Source: Saccharomonospora xinjiangensis XJ-54 (GTDB taxonomy: Bacteria; Actinomycetota; Actinomycetes; Mycobacteriales; Pseudonocardiaceae). From it: 64,000 bases of DNA. Under the pieces are notes generated by a model. It worked only from the letters and a program-made list of their open reading frames with translations. It was not told the origin of the DNA and did no database searches. The position numbers and the translations under genes are program-made. The number at the start of each line of letters is the position of its first letter. Within the stretch, counting starts at the first letter, position 1. Of the stretch, positions 8,052-16,246 are shown piece after piece. The stretch is from the NCBI RefSeq assembly GCF_000258175.1, contig NZ_JH636049.1, positions 2,023,482-2,087,481 on the forward strand. The letters are read 5' to 3'.

Positions 8052-9347
8052 TCAGAACAACGCTTGCGCCACCGAGTAGATCGCCAGTCCAGCCAGCGCG
8101 CCGACCACCGTGCCGTTGATCCGGATGAACTGGAGATCCCGCCCGACCTGAAGCTCGATCTTGCGCGACGTCTCGTCGGCGTCCCAGCGCTCGACCGTGT
8201 CGGTGATGATCGTGGTGATCTCCTCGGAGTAATGCGTCACGACGTACGCCGCCGTGCCCTCCACCCAGCCATCCACCTTCGCCGCCAGCGCGGCGTCCGA
8301 CTGGAGTCGCTCGCCCAGCGACGCCAGGCCGGTGGACACCCGCCTGCGGAGTTCGCTCGAAGGGTCTTCGGCCGCGGTCAGCAGCATCTCCTTCGCCGTC
8401 GTCCACGCCGAGTCGATCACCTTGCGCACCTCAGGGTGCTCCACCAGTTGCTGCTTGACGGCCTCCGCCCGTGCCATCGTGTCCGGGTCCTTCTCCAGAT
8501 CCCCCGCGAACTCCACGAGGAAGCGGTCCAGCGCGAGCCGCATCGGATGATTGACATCCGTCTTCACCGCCCAGGTGAAGGACAGCACCTCGCCGTAGAC
8601 CCGGTCGGCGAGCATCGTGTCAACGAACCTCGGCGACCACGACGGCGCGCGGTCCGAAACCACCCTCAACACCGTGTCGTGGTTGTCGCGAACCCACTCA
8701 TAGACCCGATCCACCACCAGGTCAACCAGCCGGTAGTGCGCGCCGTCGGCGAGCACCTGCCGTAGCAACTTACCGAGCGGCGGACCCCACTGGCGGTCGA
8801 GAACCCGTTTGACGACGGCCTGTTCCATGACGGCCTGCACGTCCTCGTCGCGGAGCACCGTCACGACACCGCGCACGACGGTGGCCAGTTCGGCCGTCAC
8901 CCTGTCCGCGTTATCCCGCGTGGACAGCCATTCGCCGGCCCGCCTCGACGTCTCCACCCTGCGGAGCTTGTCGCGCACCACGGGCTCGGAGAGGAAGTTC
9001 GTGCCCACGAAGTCGCCGAGGCTGCCGCCGAGCACGTCCTTCTTGTTCGGGATGATCGCGGTGTGCGGGATCTTCAGGCCGAGCGGATACCGGAACAACG
9101 CCGTCACCGCGAACCAGTCGGCGAGCGCACCCACCATGCCTGCCTCCGCCGCCGCCCTGACGTAGCCGACCCAGGCTGGCCAGCCCTCCGCCTGCGCCCA
9201 ACTGGTCAGCAGGAAGATCACCGTCGCGCCAAGCAGAAAGCTCAGTGCGACGAGCTTCATCCTGCGAAGGCCCCGCCGTTTACTCTCCTCCCGCTCCAGC
9301 GCGCCGGGCGGGCCGATCGGAACGGCGGTGGACCTTGGTTGCTCCAT
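8052..9347 (-). CDS. DUF445 domain-containing membrane protein
   Basis: A 431-residue DUF445 protein. A hydrophobic segment near residues 30-50 precedes the signature AAAEAGMVGALADWFAVTALFR and HTAIIPNKKD block; a long helical middle follows, and a C-terminal hydrophobic stretch (GALAGLAIYSVAQALF) closes the protein. DUF445 proteins are inner-membrane proteins of unknown function. The start ATG at 9347 has GACAAT six nt upstream, which fits a leaderless promoter. It is divergent from the aminotransferase gene with only 29 bp between the starts. Confidence 0.87.
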   Translation of the reverse strand: MEQPRSTAVPIGPPGALEREESKRRGLRRMKLVALSFLLGATVIFLLTSWAQAEGWPAWVGYVRAAAEAGMVGALADWFAVTALFRYPLGLKIPHTAIIPNKKDVLGGSLGDFVGTNFLSEPVVRDKLRRVETSRRAGEWLSTRDNADRVTAELATVVRGVVTVLRDEDVQAVMEQAVVKRVLDRQWGPPLGKLLRQVLADGAHYRLVDLVVDRVYEWVRDNHDTVLRVVSDRAPSWSPRFVDTMLADRVYGEVLSFTWAVKTDVNHPMRLALDRFLVEFAGDLEKDPDTMARAEAVKQQLVEHPEVRKVIDSAWTTAKEMLLTAAEDPSSELRRRVSTGLASLGERLQSDAALAAKVDGWVEGTAAYVVTHYSEEITTIITDTVERWDADETSRKIELQVGRDLQFIRINGTVVGALAGLAIYSVAQALF

Positions 9348-9376
9348 ACCGCGATTGTCCGTGAGGATGGGCCATC

Positions 9377-10537
9377 GTGCGTGAACCTGTACTCGTCGAA
9401 CGCCTGAGGCCGTTCGCTTCCACGATCTTCGCCGAGATGACCGCGCTCGCCAACCGGGCCTCGGCTGTCAACCTCGGCCAGGGCTTCCCCGACACCGACG
9501 GCCCCGACGGCATGCTCCAGGCTGCGCGGAACGCACTGTTCGGCGGCGCCAACCAGTACCCGCCTGGCCCGGGAACGCCCGAGCTGCGCGAAGCGATCTC
9601 CGAGCACCGGCTGCGCTACGGCACCGAGTACGACCCCGACGGCGAGATCCTCGTCACGACGGGAGCCACCGAAGCCATCGCGGCGAGCCTGCTCGCGCTC
9701 ACGGGCCCCGGCGACGAAGTGATCGTCATCGAGCCGTACTACGACTCCTACGCGGCGGCGGTGGCGATGTCTGGCGCCACTCGGCGAGTGGTGTCGCTGG
9801 TACCGGACGGTGACCGTTTCGCTCTCGATCTCGAGGCCGTTCGCGCCGCCGTCACCCCGAAAACCAGGGTGATTCTGGTGAACTCCCCGCACAATCCCAC
9901 GGGCACGGTGTTCACGAAGACCGAACTCGCCGCGCTCGCCGAGTTGTGCGTCGAGCACGATTTGCTCGCCATCACCGACGAGGTCTACGAACATCTGGTC
10001 TTCGACGGCGTCCAGCACCTCCCACTCGCCGCATTTCCCGGTATGCCGGAGCGCACTGTGTCCATCTCGAGTGCTGGCAAGACGTTCAACTGCACGGGGT
10101 GGAAGATCGGCTGGGTTTGCGCGGAGAGGCAACTCACCTCCGCGGTGCGTGCGGCGAAACAGTTCCTCACGTTCGTCTCAGGGGGGCCATTTCAGCCCGC
10201 CGTCGCCCACGCATTGCGGCACGAACTGCCCTGGGTGGAATCGCTCAGGCAGTCACTCCAGGCGAGGCGCGATCGGCTGTGTGCGGGACTGGCCGACGCC
10301 GGCTTCGCCGTAAGGCCTGGCGCGGGAACGTATTTCGTGTGTGCCGACGTTCGGCCGCTGGGATTCACCAATGCGGAGGAACTCGCCTGGCGTCTACCAG
10401 AGGCGATTGGGGTCGCGGCAGTACCCGTCAGTGTGTTCACCGACCACCCGGAAGAGTGGCAACACCTGCTCCGTTTTGCTTTCTGTAAACGCGAGGAGGT
10501 GCTCGACGAAGCGATTGAGCGGTTGCGTACCTTGTGA
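9377..10537 (+). CDS. PLP-dependent aminotransferase, class I/II (DapC/methionine aminotransferase-like)
   Basis: A 386-residue fold-type I aminotransferase transferring amino groups between an amino acid and a 2-oxoacid. The PLP-binding Lys is in SSAGKTFNCTGWKIGW, preceded by VNSPHNPTG and ITDEVYEHLVF, all diagnostic. The closest named relatives by eye are mycobacterial Rv0858c (DapC, N-succinyldiaminopimelate aminotransferase) and kynurenine/methionine aminotransferases. Without neighbouring lysine genes I cannot decide which. GTG at 9377 starts the family N-terminus (RLRPFASTIFAEMTALA). Confidence 0.9.
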   Translation: MREPVLVERLRPFASTIFAEMTALANRASAVNLGQGFPDTDGPDGMLQAARNALFGGANQYPPGPGTPELREAISEHRLRYGTEYDPDGEILVTTGATEAIAASLLALTGPGDEVIVIEPYYDSYAAAVAMSGATRRVVSLVPDGDRFALDLEAVRAAVTPKTRVILVNSPHNPTGTVFTKTELAALAELCVEHDLLAITDEVYEHLVFDGVQHLPLAAFPGMPERTVSISSAGKTFNCTGWKIGWVCAERQLTSAVRAAKQFLTFVSGGPFQPAVAHALRHELPWVESLRQSLQARRDRLCAGLADAGFAVRPGAGTYFVCADVRPLGFTNAEELAWRLPEAIGVAAVPVSVFTDHPEEWQHLLRFAFCKREEVLDEAIERLRTL

Positions 10538-10682
10538 TGGGTTGCGCCGTCCGGGGCAGATCGCACACCGACGGGGTGAAACAGACGGCCGCAATGCTAA
10601 GAATGGCACGCACAGGGGTAGCCGGGCCCCGCTCACTCGACGATCCGGCGGCACTGAAACGGCAACGAACGAGGCATGGCAG

Positions 10683-12083
10683 GTGGTGGTAGAGGTGGGA
10701 GCTACGGGCTCTCCGGCGACCTCCTCTGCGTACGCCCGCCTCGCGGCCGAGCGGATCTCGCCACTCCACCGCGTCCTGCTCGTCGTCGCTCTCGCGTTCG
10801 GTGGCTGGCTCTTCTCAGCGCTCATCGCCGGAACCGCGACCGCAGACGAGGAACCACCCGCTGTCGAGAACGCGCGCGAGATGTGGGACTGCTCCGAAGC
10901 GAGCGGCGCCGTCGGCAGCGAGCGGCCGATGCTTGGGAAATCGCACGCGGCGCCCGGCCCCGGCTTCTGCCCGACGTCATCCGGCGCGAGCCCGCACGGC
11001 ACCGGTGAGTCGCAGACCACCAGCTCGCCGGAGCACGCGGGTTCGCCGGAGCACACCGTTCCGACCGAGCACGAGGACTCCGAAGGCCCTGTCCCGGATT
11101 CCGGCACCGACTCCGCCGACCCCACCGACCCCACCGACTCCCACGACGCCGAGAACACCGAGTGCTCCAGGGGTTCGGGGAGCAACCGGGACGGCAGTAC
11201 CGACAGCACCGACAGCACCGACAGCGTCAGCAACACCGGTGGCACGGAGCCAACGGACGGCACAGGGGACACCGGCAGCACCGACCGGACCTCCGACGTG
11301 CCCGGCGAGGACGCCGCCACAGCTCCCGAGAAGCCGGTGGCAGCACCGGAAGCGGGTCTGCTCGAACCCGTCGAGCCGCTGCTCGATGCGACCACGAACA
11401 GGCTGCTGTCCACCACGTCCGGCCTCCTCGACAACACACGCAGCCTCACCGGGCTGCTGTTCGATGCGCTGCCCGAGGTCACCGGCCCGATCGGCGACAC
11501 GATCGAGGACGTCGTCGATGCGCCCGGCACTCTTCCCGGCGATGACTCGCCGCTGGACCTGCTTCCCGGCATCACCATCCCCCGGCTTCCCATCGGAATC
11601 GGTGAGCTTCTTCCGGTGAACCCCGGCGAGCGTCCCGCGCTGCCGGATGGCGATGCCCGAGTCGGGCCTGTCGCCTCGCCGGGGACGTCGCCGGAGACGT
11701 CGGAGACGTCGGAAACGCGGAAGCCGAAAGAAGAGCACACCGCCCTCCTCGCCGCGGGCGAGACCGAACCGGTGTGGGACACCTCCCACGGTTCCGGCTG
11801 GACGACCCAGGACATCGACAACGACACCGAGGCGAAGGGCCGCGGTTCGTCACGTCCGTTCGGACCGGTCGCGCCGTCGCCGTCGGCTCCGGCTTCCTTC
11901 GCGACTCCGTCCAGCGCCGGGGCTTCCTCACAGGACAACTCGCACCACCCGCATCGGGGCGAGCACGGAATCCTCAGTGACGTCCCCACGGTGACGCAAC
12001 TCCGCCTGCTCGGTAACAGTCGCGATCACGACGTCGTGGGCGCGGGCAGAGCCGCCGCGTTACCGACGACATCTCCTGACTGA
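10683..12083 (+). CDS. Secreted or surface-anchored Ser/Thr/Pro/Glu-rich hypothetical protein
   Basis: A product of about 466 residues with no recognised family. Residues about 27-55 form an export signal (HRVLLVVALAFGGWLFSALI, then AGTATADEE, a likely signal-peptidase site). Next comes an acidic, low-complexity region with Thr-Asp-Ser and Pro-Thr-Asp repeats (11,100-11,300), then a more ordered hydrophobic segment rich in Leu-Leu-Asp and Pro-Gly (about 11,340-11,640), and a disordered Ser/Pro tail. No LPXTG anchor is seen. The frame is open far upstream; GTG at 10683, about 8 nt after GAGG, is the most plausible start but GTG 10695 is possible. Confidence 0.6.
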   Translation: MVVEVGATGSPATSSAYARLAAERISPLHRVLLVVALAFGGWLFSALIAGTATADEEPPAVENAREMWDCSEASGAVGSERPMLGKSHAAPGPGFCPTSSGASPHGTGESQTTSSPEHAGSPEHTVPTEHEDSEGPVPDSGTDSADPTDPTDSHDAENTECSRGSGSNRDGSTDSTDSTDSVSNTGGTEPTDGTGDTGSTDRTSDVPGEDAATAPEKPVAAPEAGLLEPVEPLLDATTNRLLSTTSGLLDNTRSLTGLLFDALPEVTGPIGDTIEDVVDAPGTLPGDDSPLDLLPGITIPRLPIGIGELLPVNPGERPALPDGDARVGPVASPGTSPETSETSETRKPKEEHTALLAAGETEPVWDTSHGSGWTTQDIDNDTEAKGRGSSRPFGPVAPSPSAPASFATPSSAGASSQDNSHHPHRGEHGILSDVPTVTQLRLLGNSRDHDVVGAGRAAALPTTSPD

Positions 12084-12337
12084 CGACACCTCCCCGGTAG
12101 CCGGTCCCCGCATGCGCGGGTCCCACCGGCGACGGTCATGTCCCTCGACTGTCGTTTACCGAGAGGTTGTCTCGTGTATTCCACTCTTCCCGCCCGGCCG
12201 ACCGCGCCTGGCCGTGACGGGTCATGGCCTCGATCCCACAGTGCCCCAGTGGTGATGAGGCCCACCGGGTGTGTGTCGGCGGCTTCCACCCACCGCGCCG
12301 GGCGGAAGCCCCGCACCGATACGCACCTGAGCCGATG

Positions 12338-12377
12338 GGTCTTCCCGGCATGGCGAGGGGCGATGCCGGGAAAGACC
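12338..12377. other. Stem-loop A (14 bp with one bulge)
   Basis: Positions 12338-12351 (GGTCTTCCCGGCAT) pair with 12363-12377 apart from one bulged A, around an 11-nt loop. The stem is symmetrical in DNA, so either strand could form it. Confidence 0.65.
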
Positions 12378-12385
12378 TTCGGCGC

Positions 12386-12407
12386 CCGTGCCCTACCCAG
12401 GGCACGG
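12386..12407. other. Stem-loop B (9 bp, 4-nt loop)
   Basis: CCGTGCCCT at 12386-12394 pairs perfectly with AGGGCACGG at 12399-12407 around ACCC. It lies just after stem-loop A and covers the stop codon of the small minus-strand ORF, so it could act as a terminator on that strand. Confidence 0.6.
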
Positions 12408-12479
12408 TGACGAGCTGGTGCGCCGGATGCACACCGTCCTTTTCCCTGGAGTGACGGCTATGCCTGGCATCCGGCGCAC
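12393..12479 (-). CDS. Possible small ORF (28 aa) inside structured region
   Basis: A short minus-strand ORF starting at GTG 12479 (or ATG 12470) and ending at TAG 12395-12393. It is preceded by a near-perfect ribosome-binding site, AAGGAGGAG (12491-12483), with 3 nt from its end to the GTG. The peptide is basic with two Cys. Its coding sequence contains the arms of stem-loop C, so it could equally be a leader peptide or chance. No homologue is recognised and no gene follows on this strand. Confidence 0.25.
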   Translation of the reverse strand: MRRMPGIAVTPGKRTVCIRRTSSSPCPG

Positions 12480-12485
12480 CGGCTC
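12412..12485. other. Stem-loop C (19-bp stem)
   Basis: Positions 12412-12430 pair with 12467-12485 over 19 bp, with one G-T wobble; the inner 14 bp are perfect (GGTGCGCCGGATGC/GCATCCGGCGCACC). Within the loop, CCGTC (12434-12438) can pair with GACGG (12453-12457). This is the strongest inverted repeat in the window. Confidence 0.7.
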
Positions 12486-12575
12486 CTCCTTGTGTCGCAC
12501 CCCACGCCCGTGCCGCCCAATGGACCGGTGAATTGGCTCTGTCCAGCGGGAGGGCTCGCTCGTCATAGTGGCGGG

Positions 12576-13214
12576 GTGGCTTCGGTGAAGACCTCCGTCG
12601 AACTCAGCCCCGTGCCTGTCACGACGGCTCCCGCTCTGCGACTGACCCAGCTCTTCGTCGGTTTGGTGTGCTTCGGCACCAGCATGGCGATGATGACCCG
12701 CTCGGGACTGGGGTTGAATCCGTGGGACGTGTTGCATGAGGGCGTGGCCGACCGCACCGCCCTCAGTTTCGGTACCGTCACCGCACTGACGGCGGTTGCC
12801 GTGCTGGCGCTGTGGATTCCCCTGCGGCAGAGGCCGGGCGTCGGCACCGTGGCGAACGTCGCCGTCATCGCCGTGGTCGTGGACCTGGTGAGATGGGTGC
12901 TTCCCGACGCGCATCACCTGGCGTGGCAGGTGGGGTTGCTGCTCGGTGGCATCGTGCTGAACGGCTTCGCGACGGCCGTCTATGTCGGGGCGCGCCTCGG
13001 GCCGGGACCACGGGACGGGCTCATGACCGGGCTGTCGGCACGCACGAACTGGTCTGTGCGGCTGGTGCGCACGGCCATCGAGGTCGTGGTGCTCGCGGTG
13101 GGATGGCTGCTCGGCGGCACCGTCGGCGTGGGCACAGTGCTGTTCGCGCTGGCCATCGGCCCGCTGACACAGCTGTTCCTGCCGTATGTCACGTGGTCGC
13201 CGAAGCGTGCGTGA
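12576..13214 (+). CDS. YczE/YitT-like integral membrane protein
   Basis: A protein of about 212 residues with five predicted membrane segments. It carries the family's N-terminal TSMAMMTRSGLGLNPWDVLHEG block and the central GARLGPGPRDGLMTGLSAR motif characteristic of YczE proteins. Function unknown in general; some homologues sit beside transcriptional regulators or biosynthetic enzymes. The frame is open from GTG 12492, but GTG 12576 begins nearer the conserved region and has CATAGT six nt before it, consistent with a leaderless start. The structured region lies immediately upstream. Confidence 0.75.
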   Translation: MASVKTSVELSPVPVTTAPALRLTQLFVGLVCFGTSMAMMTRSGLGLNPWDVLHEGVADRTALSFGTVTALTAVAVLALWIPLRQRPGVGTVANVAVIAVVVDLVRWVLPDAHHLAWQVGLLLGGIVLNGFATAVYVGARLGPGPRDGLMTGLSARTNWSVRLVRTAIEVVVLAVGWLLGGTVGVGTVLFALAIGPLTQLFLPYVTWSPKRA

Positions 13215-13223
13215 GGATCGCCG

Positions 13224-13754
13224 TCAGGTGGCTCCCAGGTGCCTGCGAACGGCGCTGCGGGTAACGCCCGCGTCCGCGAGCACGTCTGCCACCGGACCCT
13301 GAACCCCCAGCACGGCCAGCAGAACGTGGTCCACGGTGATCCGCTTCTCGCCGAGTTCCTTCGCCTCCTCCAGTGAGCGAAGCAGCACACGCCGCGCCGC
13401 GTCGGAAAAAGGCAGGTGGCCGCCGAAGAAGCCTCGACGACGGGACCCTGAGGACTCGCCGCTGTCCTTGCTCAGCCGGTCAAGCATGTCCTCAACATCG
13501 ATTCCTATGGCGGCCAGCGCCTCGACCTCTGCATCGCTGACGCCTCCTCGCCTGCGCATCGTGTCGAGTTCCGCCTCGACCTCATCGGGTTCCACCCCGT
13601 TCTCGGCGAGCACGCGATTCAACGCGCCGACGGGCTGCCGCAGGAGCGCAGAAGTCAGGTGGCTCGAATCGACGTGTGTGCAGCTCTTCTCCACGGCGAT
13701 GGCCTGCGATCCCACGACAACGGCCTTCACCGCCCGGTCGAACCTTTCGAACAT
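13224..13754 (-). CDS. Clp N-terminal (ClpN repeat) domain protein
   Basis: A 176-residue protein made essentially of two Clp_N repeats: one starting FERFDRAVKAVVVGSQAIA with SSHLTSALL, the second with LPFSDAARRVLLRSLEEAKELG and ITVDHVLLAVLG. There is no AAA+ ATPase module. Such stand-alone ClpN proteins resemble the substrate/adaptor-binding domain of ClpC and may titrate adaptors or bind unfolded protein (inference). ATG at 13754 follows GGAGG and overlaps the TGA of the upstream HTH gene by one base (TGATG), so the two are coupled. Confidence 0.85.
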   Translation of the reverse strand: MFERFDRAVKAVVVGSQAIAVEKSCTHVDSSHLTSALLRQPVGALNRVLAENGVEPDEVEAELDTMRRRGGVSDAEVEALAAIGIDVEDMLDRLSKDSGESSGSRRRGFFGGHLPFSDAARRVLLRSLEEAKELGEKRITVDHVLLAVLGVQGPVADVLADAGVTRSAVRRHLGAT

Positions 13755-13963
13755 CAGCGCCTCCCATGCTTCTTGTGGACCGCTTGCTTGCTCACACCCA
13801 ACGCGTCGGCGATCTCCTGCCAGGACCATCCCTGTGCCCGCGCGCTGCGCACCTGGATCGCTTCGAGTTGCTCGAGCAGGCGCCGCAGCGCCGCCACGGC
13901 ACGGAGCCCGGTCTTCGGGTCACGATCGCCCGCTCGCGCGGCGAGTTCTGTTGCCTCGACCAT
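13754..13963 (-). CDS. Small HTH protein, partner of ClpN-domain protein
   Basis: A 69-residue protein whose C-terminal half is a helix-turn-helix: SWQEIADALGVSKQAVHKKH. The N-terminal half is a helix (ALRRLLEQLEAIQVRSARA) that may dimerise. ATG at 13963 is chosen because a TATGTT hexamer ends 6 nt before it (leaderless); GTG 13984 would place the start inside the operator. Its promoter is covered by the first of two GTCAAC-N4-GTTGAC palindromes, so it is probably autoregulated (inference). It is translationally coupled to the ClpN gene. Confidence 0.8.
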   Translation of the reverse strand: MVEATELAARAGDRDPKTGLRAVAALRRLLEQLEAIQVRSARAQGWSWQEIADALGVSKQAVHKKHGRR

Positions 13964-13966
13964 GCT

Positions 13967-13982
13967 GTCAACATAGGTTGAC
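13967..13982. promoter_or_regulatory. Operator palindrome 1 (GTCAAC-N4-GTTGAC)
   Basis: GTCAACATAGGTTGAC is a perfect 6+6 bp inverted repeat with a 4-bp spacer. It overlaps the putative -10 hexamer of the HTH gene (plus-strand 13970-13975), an ideal position for repression. Confidence 0.7.
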
Positions 13983-13993
13983 ACGCGGATTGT

Positions 13994-14009
13994 GTCAACT
14001 AGAGTTGAC
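13994..14009. promoter_or_regulatory. Operator palindrome 2 (GTCAAC-N4-GTTGAC)
   Basis: GTCAACTAGAGTTGAC has the same arms as palindrome 1; the centres are 27 bp apart. It lies about where the -35 of the divergent PP2C gene promoter should be. A further half-site, GTCAAC, occurs at 14020-14025, just after that gene's putative -10. Confidence 0.7.
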
Positions 14010-14027
14010 GTCGGCTACCGTCAACTC

Positions 14028-14819
14028 GTGCCCCGCATCGACCTCGCAGAGCGACCCGGCGTCGGCATCGACGGCCTGCCTCGCCCGACCGAGGACCGGA
14101 TCGTCATCACCGCCGACACGGCGGTCGTTCTGGACGGCGCCACTGAACTCCGCCGAGGACTACCGAGCGGAGGCTGGTACTCGCGCCTGCTCGCCGAGAA
14201 GATCGAGGATCGGCTACGGACTGATCCTTCGGAAGACCTCGGCGTGCTGCTGGCCGAGTCGATCAGCGGTGTCGCGGGCGAACAGGGCCTCACCCCGCGC
14301 CACGCGCCGTCGAGCACGGTGGCGATGCTGCGCTGGAACGCCGACCACGTCGAGGCGCTCGTGCTCGCCGACAGCCCTGTCGTCGCCTTCACGGAGGAGG
14401 GACCGGATGTGGTGCACGACGACAGGCTCGACAAGCTCCGCGCAGCGGGCGCGCTGCGCTCGCGGAGCGAGGTGGACCGGCTACGCAACAGCGAGGGAGG
14501 CTTCTGGGTGGCCGAAGCCGTGCCGGAGGCGGCTTCGCGGGCTCTGCGCCGCCGCTGGCCCCGCGACACCGTCGAAGCGGCGGTGCTCGCCACGGATGGC
14601 GTTTCGGTCGGTGTTGACACCTATGGCGTGCTCGATTGGCCGTCCTTGCTGCGGCTCAGCCGCACCGAGGGCGCTGAAGCGGTACTCGACGCGGTAAGGA
14701 GGGCGGAGGCAGAAGACTCCGAATGCCGCCGCTGGCCGCGTTCGAAACGACACGACGATCAGGCACTCGTCCTGATCGACTTCAGCGACGACCAGGGGAC
14801 AATCAGGGACGATCCCTGA
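14028..14819 (+). CDS. PP2C-like (PPM family) protein phosphatase domain protein
   Basis: A 263-residue cytosolic protein with PPM-type landmarks: an Asp-Gly in TAVVLDGAT (Asp36-Gly37), SSTVAMLRW, a VLATDGVS motif and a C-terminal HDDQALVLIDF with the metal-binding Asp. It should be a Mn/Mg-dependent Ser/Thr phosphatase or a regulatory derivative; the first metal motif is less canonical than in SpoIIE/PrpC proteins, so activity is uncertain. GTG 14028 is preceded by TACCGT-N6, a leaderless pattern. It shares its regulatory region with the HTH/ClpN operon, suggesting joint control of proteostasis signalling (inference). Confidence 0.75.
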   Translation: MPRIDLAERPGVGIDGLPRPTEDRIVITADTAVVLDGATELRRGLPSGGWYSRLLAEKIEDRLRTDPSEDLGVLLAESISGVAGEQGLTPRHAPSSTVAMLRWNADHVEALVLADSPVVAFTEEGPDVVHDDRLDKLRAAGALRSRSEVDRLRNSEGGFWVAEAVPEAASRALRRRWPRDTVEAAVLATDGVSVGVDTYGVLDWPSLLRLSRTEGAEAVLDAVRRAEAEDSECRRWPRSKRHDDQALVLIDFSDDQGTIRDDP

Positions 14820-14854
14820 GGACAACGCCCCGAGCGGCGAGAAAACTCGCTGTT

Positions 14855-15592
14855 ATGGGGCGACTGGGCGCAAAGGGGATACCGGACACGGTTCCAGCGG
14901 GAACCGTCGAATTCAACTCCGCTCGGGTACGTACGTGGACCTTCGCGGCCACCGCCGCGCTGGGGTGGGCGCTCTTCACGTTGACCGTCCTGCACCTCGT
15001 CAGCTCGTTCGACCCGATCACCGACCCGGTCAGCCGCTACGCCTTCACCGACAGCGGCAAGGGGATGTTGGAGGCCAGCCTGCTGTCCTTCGCCGTGGGT
15101 GTCGTCGCGGTGCGCGGCGCGCTCCTCGCCTCGGGGCTGCGACTCGGCCGCACCGCGACGATTCTCTTCTTCGCCGCAGCACTGGGGCTGGCCGCTGCCG
15201 CGCTCTTTCCCGCAACGTTCACCTCGGACATCGCCCCGGTCAGCGGCCTGATCCACCAGTACGCGAGCCTGGTCGCCTTCCTCGCCGTTCCCGGTGTCGC
15301 GCTGTGCGTACTCGACCAGCTTCGCGACACCGATGAATCGTCGCGTGGCACGCGGCGCGTGCTGGTGTGGTTCACATCGGCGGCGATCGGCCTGCTCATC
15401 CTCTTCGGGGCGAGCTACCTCGCAGGCAAGATGGCGCTCGCAGCGTCGTCGTTGTCGTCGTTGCCCGCACTGATCGGCTCGCTGCCGGAGGCTGCGCTCC
15501 AACGCCTGGTGTTCGTCGTGGACTTCGCCCTGCTCGCCACCTTGCTGACCCTCGCGAACCGGACCGCGATCTCGCGGGCGGGCCGCGGGTAA
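14855..15592 (+). CDS. DUF998 family membrane protein
   Basis: A 245-residue integral membrane protein with six predicted helices and the DUF998 signature: HLVSSFDPITDPVSRYAFTD after helix 1, then LFPATFTSDIAPVSGLIHQYAS in the central loop. The family is widespread in Actinobacteria; function is unknown. The frame is open upstream, but ATG at 14855 places a normal-length cytoplasmic N-terminus before helix 1. It begins 35 bp after the PP2C gene on the same strand. Confidence 0.82.
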   Translation: MGRLGAKGIPDTVPAGTVEFNSARVRTWTFAATAALGWALFTLTVLHLVSSFDPITDPVSRYAFTDSGKGMLEASLLSFAVGVVAVRGALLASGLRLGRTATILFFAAALGLAAAALFPATFTSDIAPVSGLIHQYASLVAFLAVPGVALCVLDQLRDTDESSRGTRRVLVWFTSAAIGLLILFGASYLAGKMALAASSLSSLPALIGSLPEAALQRLVFVVDFALLATLLTLANRTAISRAGRG

Positions 15593-15766
15593 CCCGATCG
15601 ACGGACCCGTGTCGCCCGTCCGCTCGTATCCGATTCGCGACCACCCGCTCACAGCGGGCAGCATGGCCCTGTGGGCTTCACCGACGTCGCGACCTGCGCC
15701 TTTCCGGAGTCGGCTGTTCCCGGGAGAACCCGGCAACAGCCCGACGCCGTGGCTGTTCTGCGGCGA

Positions 15767-16246
15767 TCAGTTGAGCTGATCCTCGATGCTCGGACTCAGC
15801 CTGGGGTCCCTGCCCTGCTGGCCCGGAACGGGCGTCACGACAGGGCCGCGCTGCAGTTGGATGTTCGTGCTGGTGGTGGTGGCCGGACTCGGCCTCGGAC
15901 GCGCGAAGCGTTCCTCGGTGGCACGGGCGTCGTGCATCTGGGACATGACAGCCATCGTCACCGCATGCACGAGAGCCAGCAGCAACAACAGGATGCCGAG
16001 GTTGCCGACGATCGCGCGAAGGTTGTGCCCACCGAAATCGAAGTTCAACACCGAGAGCAGAGCCAGGAAACCGAACATGACGAGGTGGAACAGAACGGTG
16101 ACGAGTTTGGCCATCGAGTGGACCGAGTCACCCTCTGAATCCACATCGGACAGATAGCGCTTTCCACTGCGGTAGAGCACCTGACCGTCCGACACGATCA
16201 TGATCAGACCCAGGCCGATGAACGCGAGGTAAGCGTCGGTACCCAC
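15767..16246 (-). CDS. Small membrane protein of unknown family
   Basis: A 159-residue protein with three hydrophobic segments (about residues 6-22, 45-65 and 75-97) and a polar, proline-rich C-terminal tail. An internal LVTVLFHLVMFGFLALLSVL segment is the clearest membrane helix. I recognise no family. It stands alone, convergent with the DUF998 gene and divergent from the P450 operon. Confidence 0.65.
   Translation of the reverse strand: MGTDAYLAFIGLGLIMIVSDGQVLYRSGKRYLSDVDSEGDSVHSMAKLVTVLFHLVMFGFLALLSVLNFDFGGHNLRAIVGNLGILLLLLALVHAVTMAVMSQMHDARATEERFARPRPSPATTTSTNIQLQRGPVVTPVPGQQGRDPRLSPSIEDQLN

Larger units (their letters stand above)
12084..12575. other. 492-bp region without a convincing large gene; several strong stem-loops
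   Basis: No conserved protein is encoded here. A terminator-like hairpin for the preceding secreted-protein gene lies at 12101-12129 (CCGGT/ACCGG outer arms, CCCGC/GCGGG inner arms). Three further stem-loops follow at 12338-12377, 12386-12407 and 12412-12485. A short minus-strand ORF with a strong ribosome-binding site overlaps the last two. No known riboswitch class could be matched by eye. Confidence 0.6.

Noticed and set aside
12084..12575. Known riboswitch, RNase P, SRP or tmRNA
   Set aside because: None of the consensus cores of these RNAs could be found by eye on either strand.
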